Source of the DNA: Jatrophihabitans sp.
Lineage (GTDB): Bacteria > Actinomycetota > Actinomycetes > Mycobacteriales > Jatrophihabitantaceae
Direction of reading: 5' to 3'
Length of the DNA: 11,492 nt
Assembly: GCA_025966255.1 (NCBI GenBank)
Contig: JAOPVG010000232.1
Coordinates: 1 to 11,492, forward strand
Below, one piece after another: positions 6,194 to 11,492 of the stretch. Under the pieces are notes generated by a model. It was given only the letters and a program-made list of their open reading frames with translations, did not search any database and was not told where the DNA came from. How positions within the stretch are numbered: position 1 is the first letter of the stretch; each line of letters opens with the position of its first letter. A program made the translations under genes and the position numbers.

Positions 6194-6546
6194 ACGACGT
6201 CGTGCAGTTCCCCACCGGTGACCCGGAGGCCGCAGCACCCGACGACGACGGCTACATCGGGCCGGCCGAGCTGATCAACGGCGACGACCTCGTCGCGGCC
6301 ACGGTCACCTTGCGCGGGCACTTCGACCCGATCAGCGGCAAGTACAGCTGGTACGGCCGCGTGGCCGCGAGCCCCGAGATCACCGCGCTCGTCGAGGGCG
6401 GGGCGCGCCGGGTGCGCCTGCGCACACCGCACGCCGAGGTCGAGACCGCGCTGTCCGACGTCGATCCGTGGGGTCGACCGCGAGTCGAAGGCTTCGGGCC
6501 CGCCCCGTTCGAGGTGCTGCACACCGTGCCGGGCGACAACGACTAG
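6190..6546 (+). CDS. DUF4873-like protein
   Basis: This 118-residue protein has an acidic N-terminal tail, then GYIGPAELINGDDLVAATVT and LRGHFDPISGKYSWYGRVAA, then RVRLRTPHAE and DPWGRPRVEG. These match what I remember of the actinobacterial DUF4873 domain, found alone or fused to flavin-dependent monooxygenases; this is recalled family knowledge and has not been searched. The function is unknown. The fold is probably mostly beta, and no signal peptide or membrane segment is seen. The GTG start (6190-6192) overlaps the TetR stop, with AGGAG at 6180-6184 and a 5-base spacer. It is the likely direct target or partner of the adjacent regulator. Confidence 0.8.
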   Translation: MNDVVQFPTGDPEAAAPDDDGYIGPAELINGDDLVAATVTLRGHFDPISGKYSWYGRVAASPEITALVEGGARRVRLRTPHAEVETALSDVDPWGRPRVEGFGPAPFEVLHTVPGDND

Positions 6547-6560
6547 ACCTCGGCATGGCC

Positions 6561-6566
6561 TAATCT
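6561..6566 (+). promoter_or_regulatory. Candidate -10 element for a leaderless hadA-like mRNA
   Basis: TAATCT ends 6 bases before the ATG at 6573, so transcription would begin at or next to the start codon. No Shine-Dalgarno sequence is present in the 26 bases between the previous stop and the ATG. This is the standard layout of leaderless genes in actinobacteria. No clear -35 hexamer is seen. Confidence 0.5.
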
Positions 6567-6572
6567 CGGCGC

Positions 6573-7022
6573 ATGTCCGTCGATCAGTCCTTCATCGGGC
6601 GGGTCTACCCGCCGACGCCCCCCTACGAGGTCGGTCGAGAGAAGATCCGCGAGTTCGCTGCCGCGATCAACGATCCGAACCCCGTGTACCGCGACGCCGA
6701 GGCGGCGCGGGCGGCCGGGCACGACGACGTCATCGCGCCGCCCACGTTCGCGATCGTGGTCACCATGCCGGCCGGGCATCAGGTGATCAACGACCCCGAC
6801 CTCGGCATCGACTACTCGCGCGTGGTGCACGGCGAGCAACGCTTCGTGCACCACCGCCCGATCCAGGCCGGTGACCTGCTCCAGGTCGTCGTCACCGTCG
6901 AGAACATCCGGGTGGCGGCCGGCAACGACCTCGTCAGCACCCGGGGCGACGTGCAGACCGTCGACGGCGAACCGGTACTGACGGCGTACTCGACGATCGT
7001 GGCCAGGGGGACGGCCGCATGA
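6573..7022 (+). CDS. hadA: HadA-like (3R)-hydroxyacyl dehydratase subunit (MaoC N-terminal type hot-dog fold)
   Basis: This 149-residue protein begins with a segment typical of the FAS1 dehydratase-region/MaoC_N family: YEVGREKIREFAAAINDPNP, then APPTFAIVVTMPAG and a YSRVVHGEQRFVHHRPIQAG segment. It is the HadA-type partner. In mycobacterial HadAB, HadA contributes substrate binding while the catalytic Asp-His pair is in HadB (family knowledge). The complex dehydrates (3R)-hydroxyacyl-ACP, or hydrates enoyl chains, in fatty-acid elongation. The ATG is probably used from a leaderless transcript. Its stop overlaps the hadB-like start by 4 nt (ATGA, 7019-7022). It corresponds in position to Rv0635, near rpmG and tRNA-Trp/secE/nusG. 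The substrate in this organism is unknown and, without hadC, probably not meromycolate. Confidence 0.9.
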   Translation: MSVDQSFIGRVYPPTPPYEVGREKIREFAAAINDPNPVYRDAEAARAAGHDDVIAPPTFAIVVTMPAGHQVINDPDLGIDYSRVVHGEQRFVHHRPIQAGDLLQVVVTVENIRVAAGNDLVSTRGDVQTVDGEPVLTAYSTIVARGTAA

Positions 7023-7453
7023 CCGACGCTCAGACGCAACAGCGCCCGCGCGTCGGTGACGAACTGCCGGCGCGGGACTTCCCGATCGCTCGCGCCGATC
7101 TCGTTCGCTACGCCGGTGCGTCCGGCGACTTCAACCCGATCCACTGGAACGAGCGCTTCGCCAAGAGCGTCGGGCTGCCCGACGTCATCGCGCACGGGAT
7201 GTTCACGATGGCGACGGCGGTGCGGGTGGTCACCGACTGGGTCGGCGATCCCGGAGCAGTGATCGAGTACGGCGTGCGGTTCACCCGCCCGGTCGTGGTG
7301 TCCGACGCCGACGGCGCGACCGTGACAGTGAGCGGCGAGGTGCGCGAGGTCCGCGACGACGGGCTCCTCGAGGTGGCGCTCACCGCCACCGTGGACGGGG
7401 AGACGGTGCTCGCCAAGGCGCGAGCCGTCGTCCGCTGGCCGGACTCCACGTGA
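7019..7453 (+). CDS. hadB: HadB-like (3R)-hydroxyacyl dehydratase catalytic subunit (MaoC family)
   Basis: This 144-residue hot-dog protein carries the hydratase-2 motif in YAGASGDFNPIHWN, with the catalytic Asp (in GDFNP) and His (in PIHW), followed by GLPDVIAHGMFTM. It pairs with the HadA-like subunit to interconvert (3R)-hydroxyacyl and trans-2-enoyl thioesters in the cytoplasm. The ATG overlaps the hadA stop and has AGGGGG 8 bases upstream (7005-7010). The stop TGA (7451-7453) overlaps the GTG of the peptidase gene, so three genes are translationally linked. Its length matches mycobacterial HadB (Rv0636). Inhibitor response and chain-length range cannot be judged from the sequence. Confidence 0.93.
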   Translation: MTDAQTQQRPRVGDELPARDFPIARADLVRYAGASGDFNPIHWNERFAKSVGLPDVIAHGMFTMATAVRVVTDWVGDPGAVIEYGVRFTRPVVVSDADGATVTVSGEVREVRDDGLLEVALTATVDGETVLAKARAVVRWPDST

Positions 7454-8910
7454 ACCGGGTGCGCCGCGCCGCGGTTCTTCTCGCGGTCGGCGTTCTCGCT
7501 GCATGCACCTCGGCGACCATCGGCGGACGGGGCTCGCTCGCGTCGCGGCCGGGGGCCGGGGCGCCGCCTCGGAGCACCGGCCCGGCGTCGAGCGTCGCGC
7601 CCACCACCACGCCGCCGAGTTCACCCGGTGCGGCGCGCTGCCCCACCTCTCGCGCCGAGCCCGATCCGGATCGTCCGCACATGACCCTCGACTTCACGCT
7701 GGCGGGCAACCACCACTCGGTGCGCGGTACGGAGAAGATCAGCTTCCGACCCGATCGACCCATCACCGAAGTCGTCTTCCGGCTGACGGCGAACACCCGG
7801 CCCACCGTGCAGGAGGGCAACAAGATCGTTGTCACGTCGGCTTCGGCCGACCACGGCGCGGGCAAGTACCGGTTCACCGCCGCCAACGCCGACCCGGGGA
7901 CGCAGGGCGGGCTGCTGCACATCCCGTTCGGGCGCACGATCCCGGCCGGTACGACGGTCACGGCGACGACCGCCTTTGAGGTCACGCTCGGCCAGAACTC
8001 CTTCGATCGGTTCGGCCGGGCCGGCGGGTTCGCCTACTTCGCCTCGGCCCAGCCCCTGCTCGCCTGGCAGCGCGGGTTCGGCTGGCACATGGAGAACCTG
8101 ATCAACTTCCCGGCCGAGAGCGCCACCAGTGAAGCAATGAATGTCGATCTCGCCGTCACCGCGCCGGCGCGGGACGTCATCATCGCCTCCGGCGACCCGG
8201 CCGACCCGGCGAAGACGTCAGGCACCCGGCGCTGGACGTCGCACCTGGACGCTGCTCGCGATGTCAGCGTCGCCGCCGGTCCGTTCGCGATCTCCGACAC
8301 GACCGTGAACGGCGTCAAGCTGCGCCTCGGTGCGCCGGACGCCCAGACGCGCAACCAGCTGGTGCCCGAGTTCCATCGGGCGATCGTCGAGCTCACCAAG
8401 CGGTTCGGCCCGTTCCCGTTCCCGTCGCTGTCGGTCGCGCGATTGCCGGCCGAAGGCGGCGGTATCGAGTACCCGGGTTCGATCCTGATGCTCGACAGCT
8501 CGCGGCTGGTCGTGGTGCACGAGACGGCGCACCAGTGGTTCTACGCGATGGTCGGCGACTCGCAGGCACTGCACCCGTGGCTGGACGAGGCCTTCGCCCA
8601 GTACGCGGAGAACCTCGTCAACAACGACCAGCCGCAGGACAACGCCCTCACCGCGCCCGGCCCGGTCGACGCGTCGACGGAGTCGTACGGCCAGGCCGTC
8701 CAGCGGTACTACTTCATCACGTACAACAAGGGCGCTGCGGCGCTGCTCGCGGCGCGCGCTGCCGCGGGCCCGGGGAACTGGGATCGAGCCGTGCGCTGTT
8801 ACGCGGACGCGAACGCGTGGCGCATCGCCGTGCCCGCGGACTTCGCCCAGGCCATCAAGGACCTGCCGGCCGGCATCGCGGTGCTACGCACGGCCGGCGC
8901 CCTCAAGTAG
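7450..8910 (+). CDS. M1-type zinc metallopeptidase, predicted lipoprotein
   Basis: This 486-residue protein has a lipoprotein signal: MNRVRRAAVLLAVG, then lipobox LAAC with C19, so it is probably anchored to the outer face of the membrane. A Pro/Ser/Thr-rich linker covers about residues 20-65. The gluzincin site is complete: H357, E358 and H361 in VVVHETAHQW, E380 in WLDEAFAQY (18 residues between H361 and E380), and Y425 in YNKGAAAL at the catalytic-tyrosine position of M1 enzymes. The exopeptidase motif normally GAMEN reads GGIEY (E340), so aminopeptidase activity is likely but the specificity differs or is uncertain. It lacks the long C-terminal helical domain of classical aminopeptidase N. 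The GTG start overlaps hadB by 4 nt and has only a weak ribosome site. The natural substrate is unknown. Confidence 0.92.
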   Translation: MNRVRRAAVLLAVGVLAACTSATIGGRGSLASRPGAGAPPRSTGPASSVAPTTTPPSSPGAARCPTSRAEPDPDRPHMTLDFTLAGNHHSVRGTEKISFRPDRPITEVVFRLTANTRPTVQEGNKIVVTSASADHGAGKYRFTAANADPGTQGGLLHIPFGRTIPAGTTVTATTAFEVTLGQNSFDRFGRAGGFAYFASAQPLLAWQRGFGWHMENLINFPAESATSEAMNVDLAVTAPARDVIIASGDPADPAKTSGTRRWTSHLDAARDVSVAAGPFAISDTTVNGVKLRLGAPDAQTRNQLVPEFHRAIVELTKRFGPFPFPSLSVARLPAEGGGIEYPGSILMLDSSRLVVVHETAHQWFYAMVGDSQALHPWLDEAFAQYAENLVNNDQPQDNALTAPGPVDASTESYGQAVQRYYFITYNKGAAALLAARAAAGPGNWDRAVRCYADANAWRIAVPADFAQAIKDLPAGIAVLRTAGALK

Positions 8911-8913
8911 CCG

Positions 8914-10113
8914 TCAGCCGTCGGCGACGAGCTTCGCGATGCGGGCGATGCCCTCGGCGAGGTCGTCGTCGCTGAGCGCATAGGACATCCGCAGGTATCC
9001 GGGCGTGCCGAAGGCCTCGCCCGGGACCACCGCGACCTCGGCCTCTTCGAGGATCACGGTGGCGAGCTCGGCCGAGTTCGCGGAGGTCCGGCCTCGCACC
9101 GATGTGCCGAGCAGGCCCTTCACCGAGGGGTAGGCGTAGAACGCGCCGAGCGGCTCGGGGCAGACGATCCCGGGAATCTCATTGAGCAGGGACACGATGG
9201 AGCGCCGGCGCCGGTCGTAGACGGCGCGCATCTCGGCGACGGCCGAGAGATCGCCGGACACGGCCGCGAGGGCGGCGACCTGGGCGACGTTGTTGACGTT
9301 CGAGGTGGAGTGTGACTGGAGGTTGGCCGCGGCCCTGACGATGTCGGCCGGACCGATCAACCAGCCCACCCGCCAGCCCGTCATGGCGTAGGTCTTCGCA
9401 ACGCCGTTGAGCACGATGACTCGCTCGCCCGCGCTGTGGGCAATCGAAACGTTCTCGGCGTCGCCGTACACGAGGTGCTCGTAGATCTCGTCCGTGACCA
9501 CCCAGAGGTCGTGCTCCTTGGCCCAGGCCCCGATGGCCTCGACCTGCTCGCGGGGATAGACCGCGCCGGTCGGGTTGGACGGCGAGACGAACAGCAGCAC
9601 CTTGGTGCGCTCGGTGCGGGCCGCCTCGAGCTGCTCGACGCTCGCCAGGTAGCCGGAGGTCTCGTCCGTGATCACCTCGACCGGGACGCCCCCGGCAAGC
9701 TTGATCGCCTCCGGGTAGGTCGTCCAGTACGGCGCGATCAGCAGCACCTCGTCGCCCGGGTCGCACAGGGTGGCGAACGCGTTGTACACGGCCTGCTTGC
9801 CGCCGTTGGTGATGAGCACCTGCGCGGCGTCGACCACGTACCCGGTGTCGCGGGCGGTCTTGCCGGCCACCGCGGCGCGGAGCTCGGGCAGCCCGGCGAC
9901 CGGGGTGTAGCGGTGGTTCCTGGGGTCGCGGCACGCGGCGACGGCGGCCTCGACGATGTAGTCAGGGGTCGGGAAGTCCGGCTCACCGGCGCCGAATCCG
10001 ATCACCGGACGTCCGGCGGCCTTCAGCGCCTTCGCCTTCGCGTCGACGGCTAGGGTTGCGGACTCGGCGATGGCGGCAATGCGCTCGGAAACTCGTTCTC
10101 CCATGTCAACCAT
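8914..10113 (-). CDS. aspC: Pyridoxal-phosphate aspartate aminotransferase (class I/II)
   Basis: This 399-residue enzyme moves the amino group between aspartate and 2-oxoglutarate. Visible signatures are [17 protein letters not shown] near the N-terminus, [13 protein letters not shown] for the cofactor phosphate region, [12 protein letters not shown] with the Asn that contacts the pyridine ring, [12 protein letters not shown] with its Asp, the Schiff-base K240 in [16 protein letters not shown], and a C-terminal YLRMSYA arginine for the substrate carboxylate. I chose the ATG at 10111-10113; an ATG at 10102-10104 is equally possible because neither has a clear ribosome site. The frame stays open to 10230, but that extension is Arg/Pro-rich and unlike the family. 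The gene converges on the peptidase gene with a 3-bp gap and diverges from tRNA-Trp. Aspartate is the likeliest substrate, but related prephenate or other aminotransferases share these motifs. Confidence 0.93.
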   Translation of the reverse strand: MVDMGERVSERIAAIAESATLAVDAKAKALKAAGRPVIGFGAGEPDFPTPDYIVEAAVAACRDPRNHRYTPVAGLPELRAAVAGKTARDTGYVVDAAQVLITNGGKQAVYNAFATLCDPGDEVLLIAPYWTTYPEAIKLAGGVPVEVITDETSGYLASVEQLEAARTERTKVLLFVSPSNPTGAVYPREQVEAIGAWAKEHDLWVVTDEIYEHLVYGDAENVSIAHSAGERVIVLNGVAKTYAMTGWRVGWLIGPADIVRAAANLQSHSTSNVNNVAQVAALAAVSGDLSAVAEMRAVYDRRRRSIVSLLNEIPGIVCPEPLGAFYAYPSVKGLLGTSVRGRTSANSAELATVILEEAEVAVVPGEAFGTPGYLRMSYALSDDDLAEGIARIAKLVADG

Positions 10114-10193
10114 GGTTCCAGATCGGGGCAGCCGGGTTTGCCACCCACTCACTCCAGCCCGACTGCCGGGCGGTGGCCGGCGACGCCGCCGGG

Positions 10194-10223
10194 TTGGAGC
10201 GGTGCGGGGGTGACCCGTAGACT
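10194..10223 (+). promoter_or_regulatory. Candidate promoter of the tRNA-Trp / secE / nusG unit
   Basis: TTGGAG (10194-10199) and TAGACT (10218-10223) are 18 bases apart and form a plausible -35/-10 pair. The predicted start near 10230 leaves a leader of about 78 bases before tRNA-Trp. The rest of the aspC to tRNA-Trp gap (10114-10307) shows GC-rich imperfect dyads but no other feature I can support, and no clear aspC promoter on the minus strand. Confidence 0.5.
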
Positions 10224-10307
10224 GGCGCACCGGGGTCCGCTGTGGCCTTGCGTCAGCATGCTCTGCGAGGCCGCTGGGGTGAGGTTCGCACCCGGTCCTA
10301 TGTCCTT

Positions 10308-10380
10308 AGGGGCGTGGCTCAATTGGTAGAGCACCGGTCTCCAAAACCGGCGGTTGCAGGTTCAAGTCCTGTCGCCCCTG
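10308..10380 (+). tRNA. tRNA-Trp (anticodon CCA)
   Basis: The 73-nt cloverleaf has acceptor AGGGGCG paired with CGCCCCT (10373-10379) and discriminator G10380. The anticodon stem CCGGT/ACCGG encloses CTCCAAA, giving anticodon CCA for UGG. The T arm is GCAGG-TTCAAGT-CCTGT. CCA is not encoded (CGC follows). A tRNA-Trp directly before secE is a conserved actinobacterial arrangement. Confidence 0.97.
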
Positions 10381-10381
10381 C

Positions 10382-10428
10382 GCAGTACCAGAAGACGCAG
10401 TTCCGTACCGATGCAGTTCCGTATTCGT
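10382..10428 (+). repeat. Short direct repeats between tRNA-Trp and secE
   Basis: GCAGTACC (10382), GCAGTTCC (10397) and GCAGTTCC (10413) recur at 15- and 16-base steps. The last two copies extend to an exact 11-base match, GCAGTTCCGTA, within adjoining 16-base units. They lie in the leader of secE, just downstream of the mature tRNA end. They may be a small tandem duplication or a processing or protein-binding site; the role is unknown. Confidence 0.5.
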
Positions 10429-10441
10429 AGAGGGAGAGAGT

Positions 10442-10675
10442 ATGACCGCGACTCGCACTGAGTCCCCGGCATCGCGCCCGTCCAAGGGCCGTGGCGGTCG
10501 CCCGTTGCGCTTCGTCCGCGAGAGCGTGTCGGAGATGCGCAAGGTTCTCTGGCCCTCGCGCAGCGAGCTCGTGACGTACTCGATCGTGGTCATCGTGTTC
10601 GTGGTGATCATGACTGCGCTCGTTGCCGGGCTCGACATCGGATTCGCCAAGCTGGTTCTCATGGCGTTCGGCTGA
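10442..10675 (+). CDS. secE: Preprotein translocase subunit SecE
   Basis: This 77-residue protein is the clamp subunit of the SecYEG channel in the cytoplasmic membrane. A basic, Ser/Pro-rich N-terminus is followed by the conserved [20 protein letters not shown] amphipathic segment. A single membrane helix follows at about residues 44-65 ([20 protein letters not shown]), ending in a short hydrophobic tail. This is the minimal one-helix form usual outside the enterobacteria. The ATG is preceded by AGGGAGAGAG, a strong purine-rich ribosome site. It lies between tRNA-Trp and nusG, the usual order. Confidence 0.96.
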   Translation: MTATRTESPASRPSKGRGGRPLRFVRESVSEMRKVLWPSRSELVTYSIVVIVFVVIMTALVAGLDIGFAKLVLMAFG

Positions 10676-10737
10676 TCGGGTCTGATCCCGCTGTCCAGCA
10701 TGAATCCGCCCGACTTACAAGCAAGAGAAGAGTGATC

Positions 10738-11492
10738 GTGTCCGAGTACGACGACGCCGCTGTGCACAACACCGCGGTCGACGAGACGTCCGGCGACGCA
10801 ACCAGCGAATCGGCCGAAGCCGCCGAGTCGGGTCCGGTCGACCTCGACGCCGCCCGGCGCCTGCTGGGCGCCACTGAGAACGAGCCCGCGGCCAACCCCG
10901 CCGACGACGACATCGACCTGGGCGAGCTGCCCACGCCGGCCGCCGACGACGACGTGGCGACGCTGCCCGACATCGCTCCTGAGGTCGCGGACGAAGCGGC
11001 GGTCGCCGACGGCGATGTCGCCGACGAGGACGAGGACCCGATCGAGACGCTGCGTCGCGAGCTGCGTACGCAGTTCGGCGACTGGTACGTCGTGCACTCC
11101 TACGCCGGCTACGAGAACAAGGTGAAGACCAACCTCGAGAGTCGGATCACCTCCCTCGACATGGAGGACTACATCTTCCAGGTCGAGGTGCCCACCGAAG
11201 AGGTCGTCGAGATCAAGAACGGCAAGCGCCAGCAGGTGCAGCGCAAGGTTTTCCCCGGCTACATCCTGGTGCGGATGGACCTCAACGACGAGTCGTGGGG
11301 CGCGGTGCGCAACACGCCAGGCGTCACCGGGTTCGTCGGCGCCACGTCGCGTCCGTCGCCGCTGACGCTGGACGAGGTCGTCAAGATCCTCGCGCCGGCC
11401 ACCCAGAAGGCGGCGGCCATCGCGCAGGGCAAGCCGGGCACCGCCGCGGCCGACAAGCCGCAGGTGGCCACCGTCGAGTACGACGTCGGCGA
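10738..11492 (+). CDS. nusG: Transcription termination/antitermination factor NusG, 3' end outside window
   Basis: The frame opens at a GTG (10738-10740) and runs off the window after 251 complete codons. Residues 1-114 form an acidic, low-complexity extension with about 34 Asp/Glu and few basic residues, as in streptomycete and mycobacterial NusG but absent from E. coli NusG. The NGN domain starts at D115 ([19 protein letters not shown]) and includes [30 protein letters not shown] and PSPLTLDEV. An Ala/Lys/Gln-rich linker follows, and the KOW domain is just beginning (VEYDVG) at the edge. NusG binds RNA polymerase and couples it to ribosomes or Rho. A purine-rich AAGAGAAGAG lies upstream of the start. 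It is 62 bases after secE and probably in the same operon. Confidence 0.95.
   Translation, partial: MSEYDDAAVHNTAVDETSGDATSESAEAAESGPVDLDAARRLLGATENEPAANPADDDIDLGELPTPAADDDVATLPDIAPEVADEAAVADGDVADEDEDPIETLRRELRTQFGDWYVVHSYAGYENKVKTNLESRITSLDMEDYIFQVEVPTEEVVEIKNGKRQQVQRKVFPGYILVRMDLNDESWGAVRNTPGVTGFVGATSRPSPLTLDEVVKILAPATQKAAAIAQGKPGTAAADKPQVATVEYDVG

Noticed and set aside
7503..8975. Other-frame ORFs across the peptidase gene (7503-7979, 8535-8975, minus-strand frames)
   Set aside because: They are shadow frames with Arg/Gly/His-rich text. The 7450-8910 frame has the lipobox and the zinc site.
10114..10230. N-terminal extension of the aminotransferase
   Set aside because: The added 39 residues are Arg/Pro-rich and do not resemble the family. 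The conserved text starts just after the ATGs at 10113 and 10104.
10306..11097. Minus-strand ORF over tRNA-Trp, secE and nusG
   Set aside because: It is antisense to three certain genes and has no recognisable domain.
1..11492. Mobile element, prophage, toxin-antitoxin or CRISPR content
   Set aside because: No transposase, integrase, spaced repeat array or compositional break was seen; gene order and base use look like core chromosome.

Overview
The window is high-GC chromosomal DNA from an actinobacterium. The evidence is strong G/C bias in codon third positions, GTG/TTG starts, ATGA/GTGA gene overlaps, tRNA genes without an encoded CCA, a one-subunit-anchor succinate dehydrogenase of the mycobacterial Sdh1 type, a NusG with a long acidic N-terminal extension, and the actinobacterial rpmG / MaoC-hydratase pair / tRNA-Trp / secE / nusG neighbourhood. 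Only hadA-like and hadB-like genes are present, with no hadC, which points away from a typical mycolate-producing Mycobacterium. The genus cannot be fixed from the sequence. No mobile element, CRISPR array or phage gene was seen.

Layout. (1) 1-880, plus strand: the 3' end of an Nramp/MntH divalent-metal transporter, then an unrecognised 201-residue protein. (2) 881-1133: a convergent gap with a strong C-loop hairpin plus T-run (1003-1044), preceded at the right distance by promoter-like hexamers. It is a terminator and possibly a tiny RNA gene. (3) 1134-4671, minus strand: the succinate dehydrogenase operon in the order short leader ORF, membrane anchor, flavoprotein, iron-sulfur protein, with 4-nt overlaps at two junctions. 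(4) 4801-5376, plus strand: promoter, tRNA-Thr(GGT), tRNA-Met(CAT), rpmG with four zinc cysteines, and a terminator. (5) 5492-6546: a TetR-family regulator overlapping a DUF4873-like gene. (6) 6573-8910: hadA-like and hadB-like hydratase subunits and an M1-type metallopeptidase lipoprotein, all overlapping by 4 nt, with hadA probably translated from a leaderless mRNA. (7) 8914-10113, minus strand: a class I aspartate aminotransferase converging on the peptidase gene with a 3-bp gap. (8) 10194-11492, plus strand: promoter, tRNA-Trp(CCA), secE and nusG (cut by the window end).

Most of this is housekeeping: respiration (Sdh), translation (tRNAs, L33), protein export (SecE), transcription elongation (NusG) and acyl-chain dehydration (HadAB-like). 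The less ordinary points are a leader peptide coupled to the Sdh anchor gene, a CHxCxH motif in that anchor that fits a membrane-embedded FeS cluster, the C-loop mini-transcript candidate, and the TetR/DUF4873 pair lying between rpmG and hadA.
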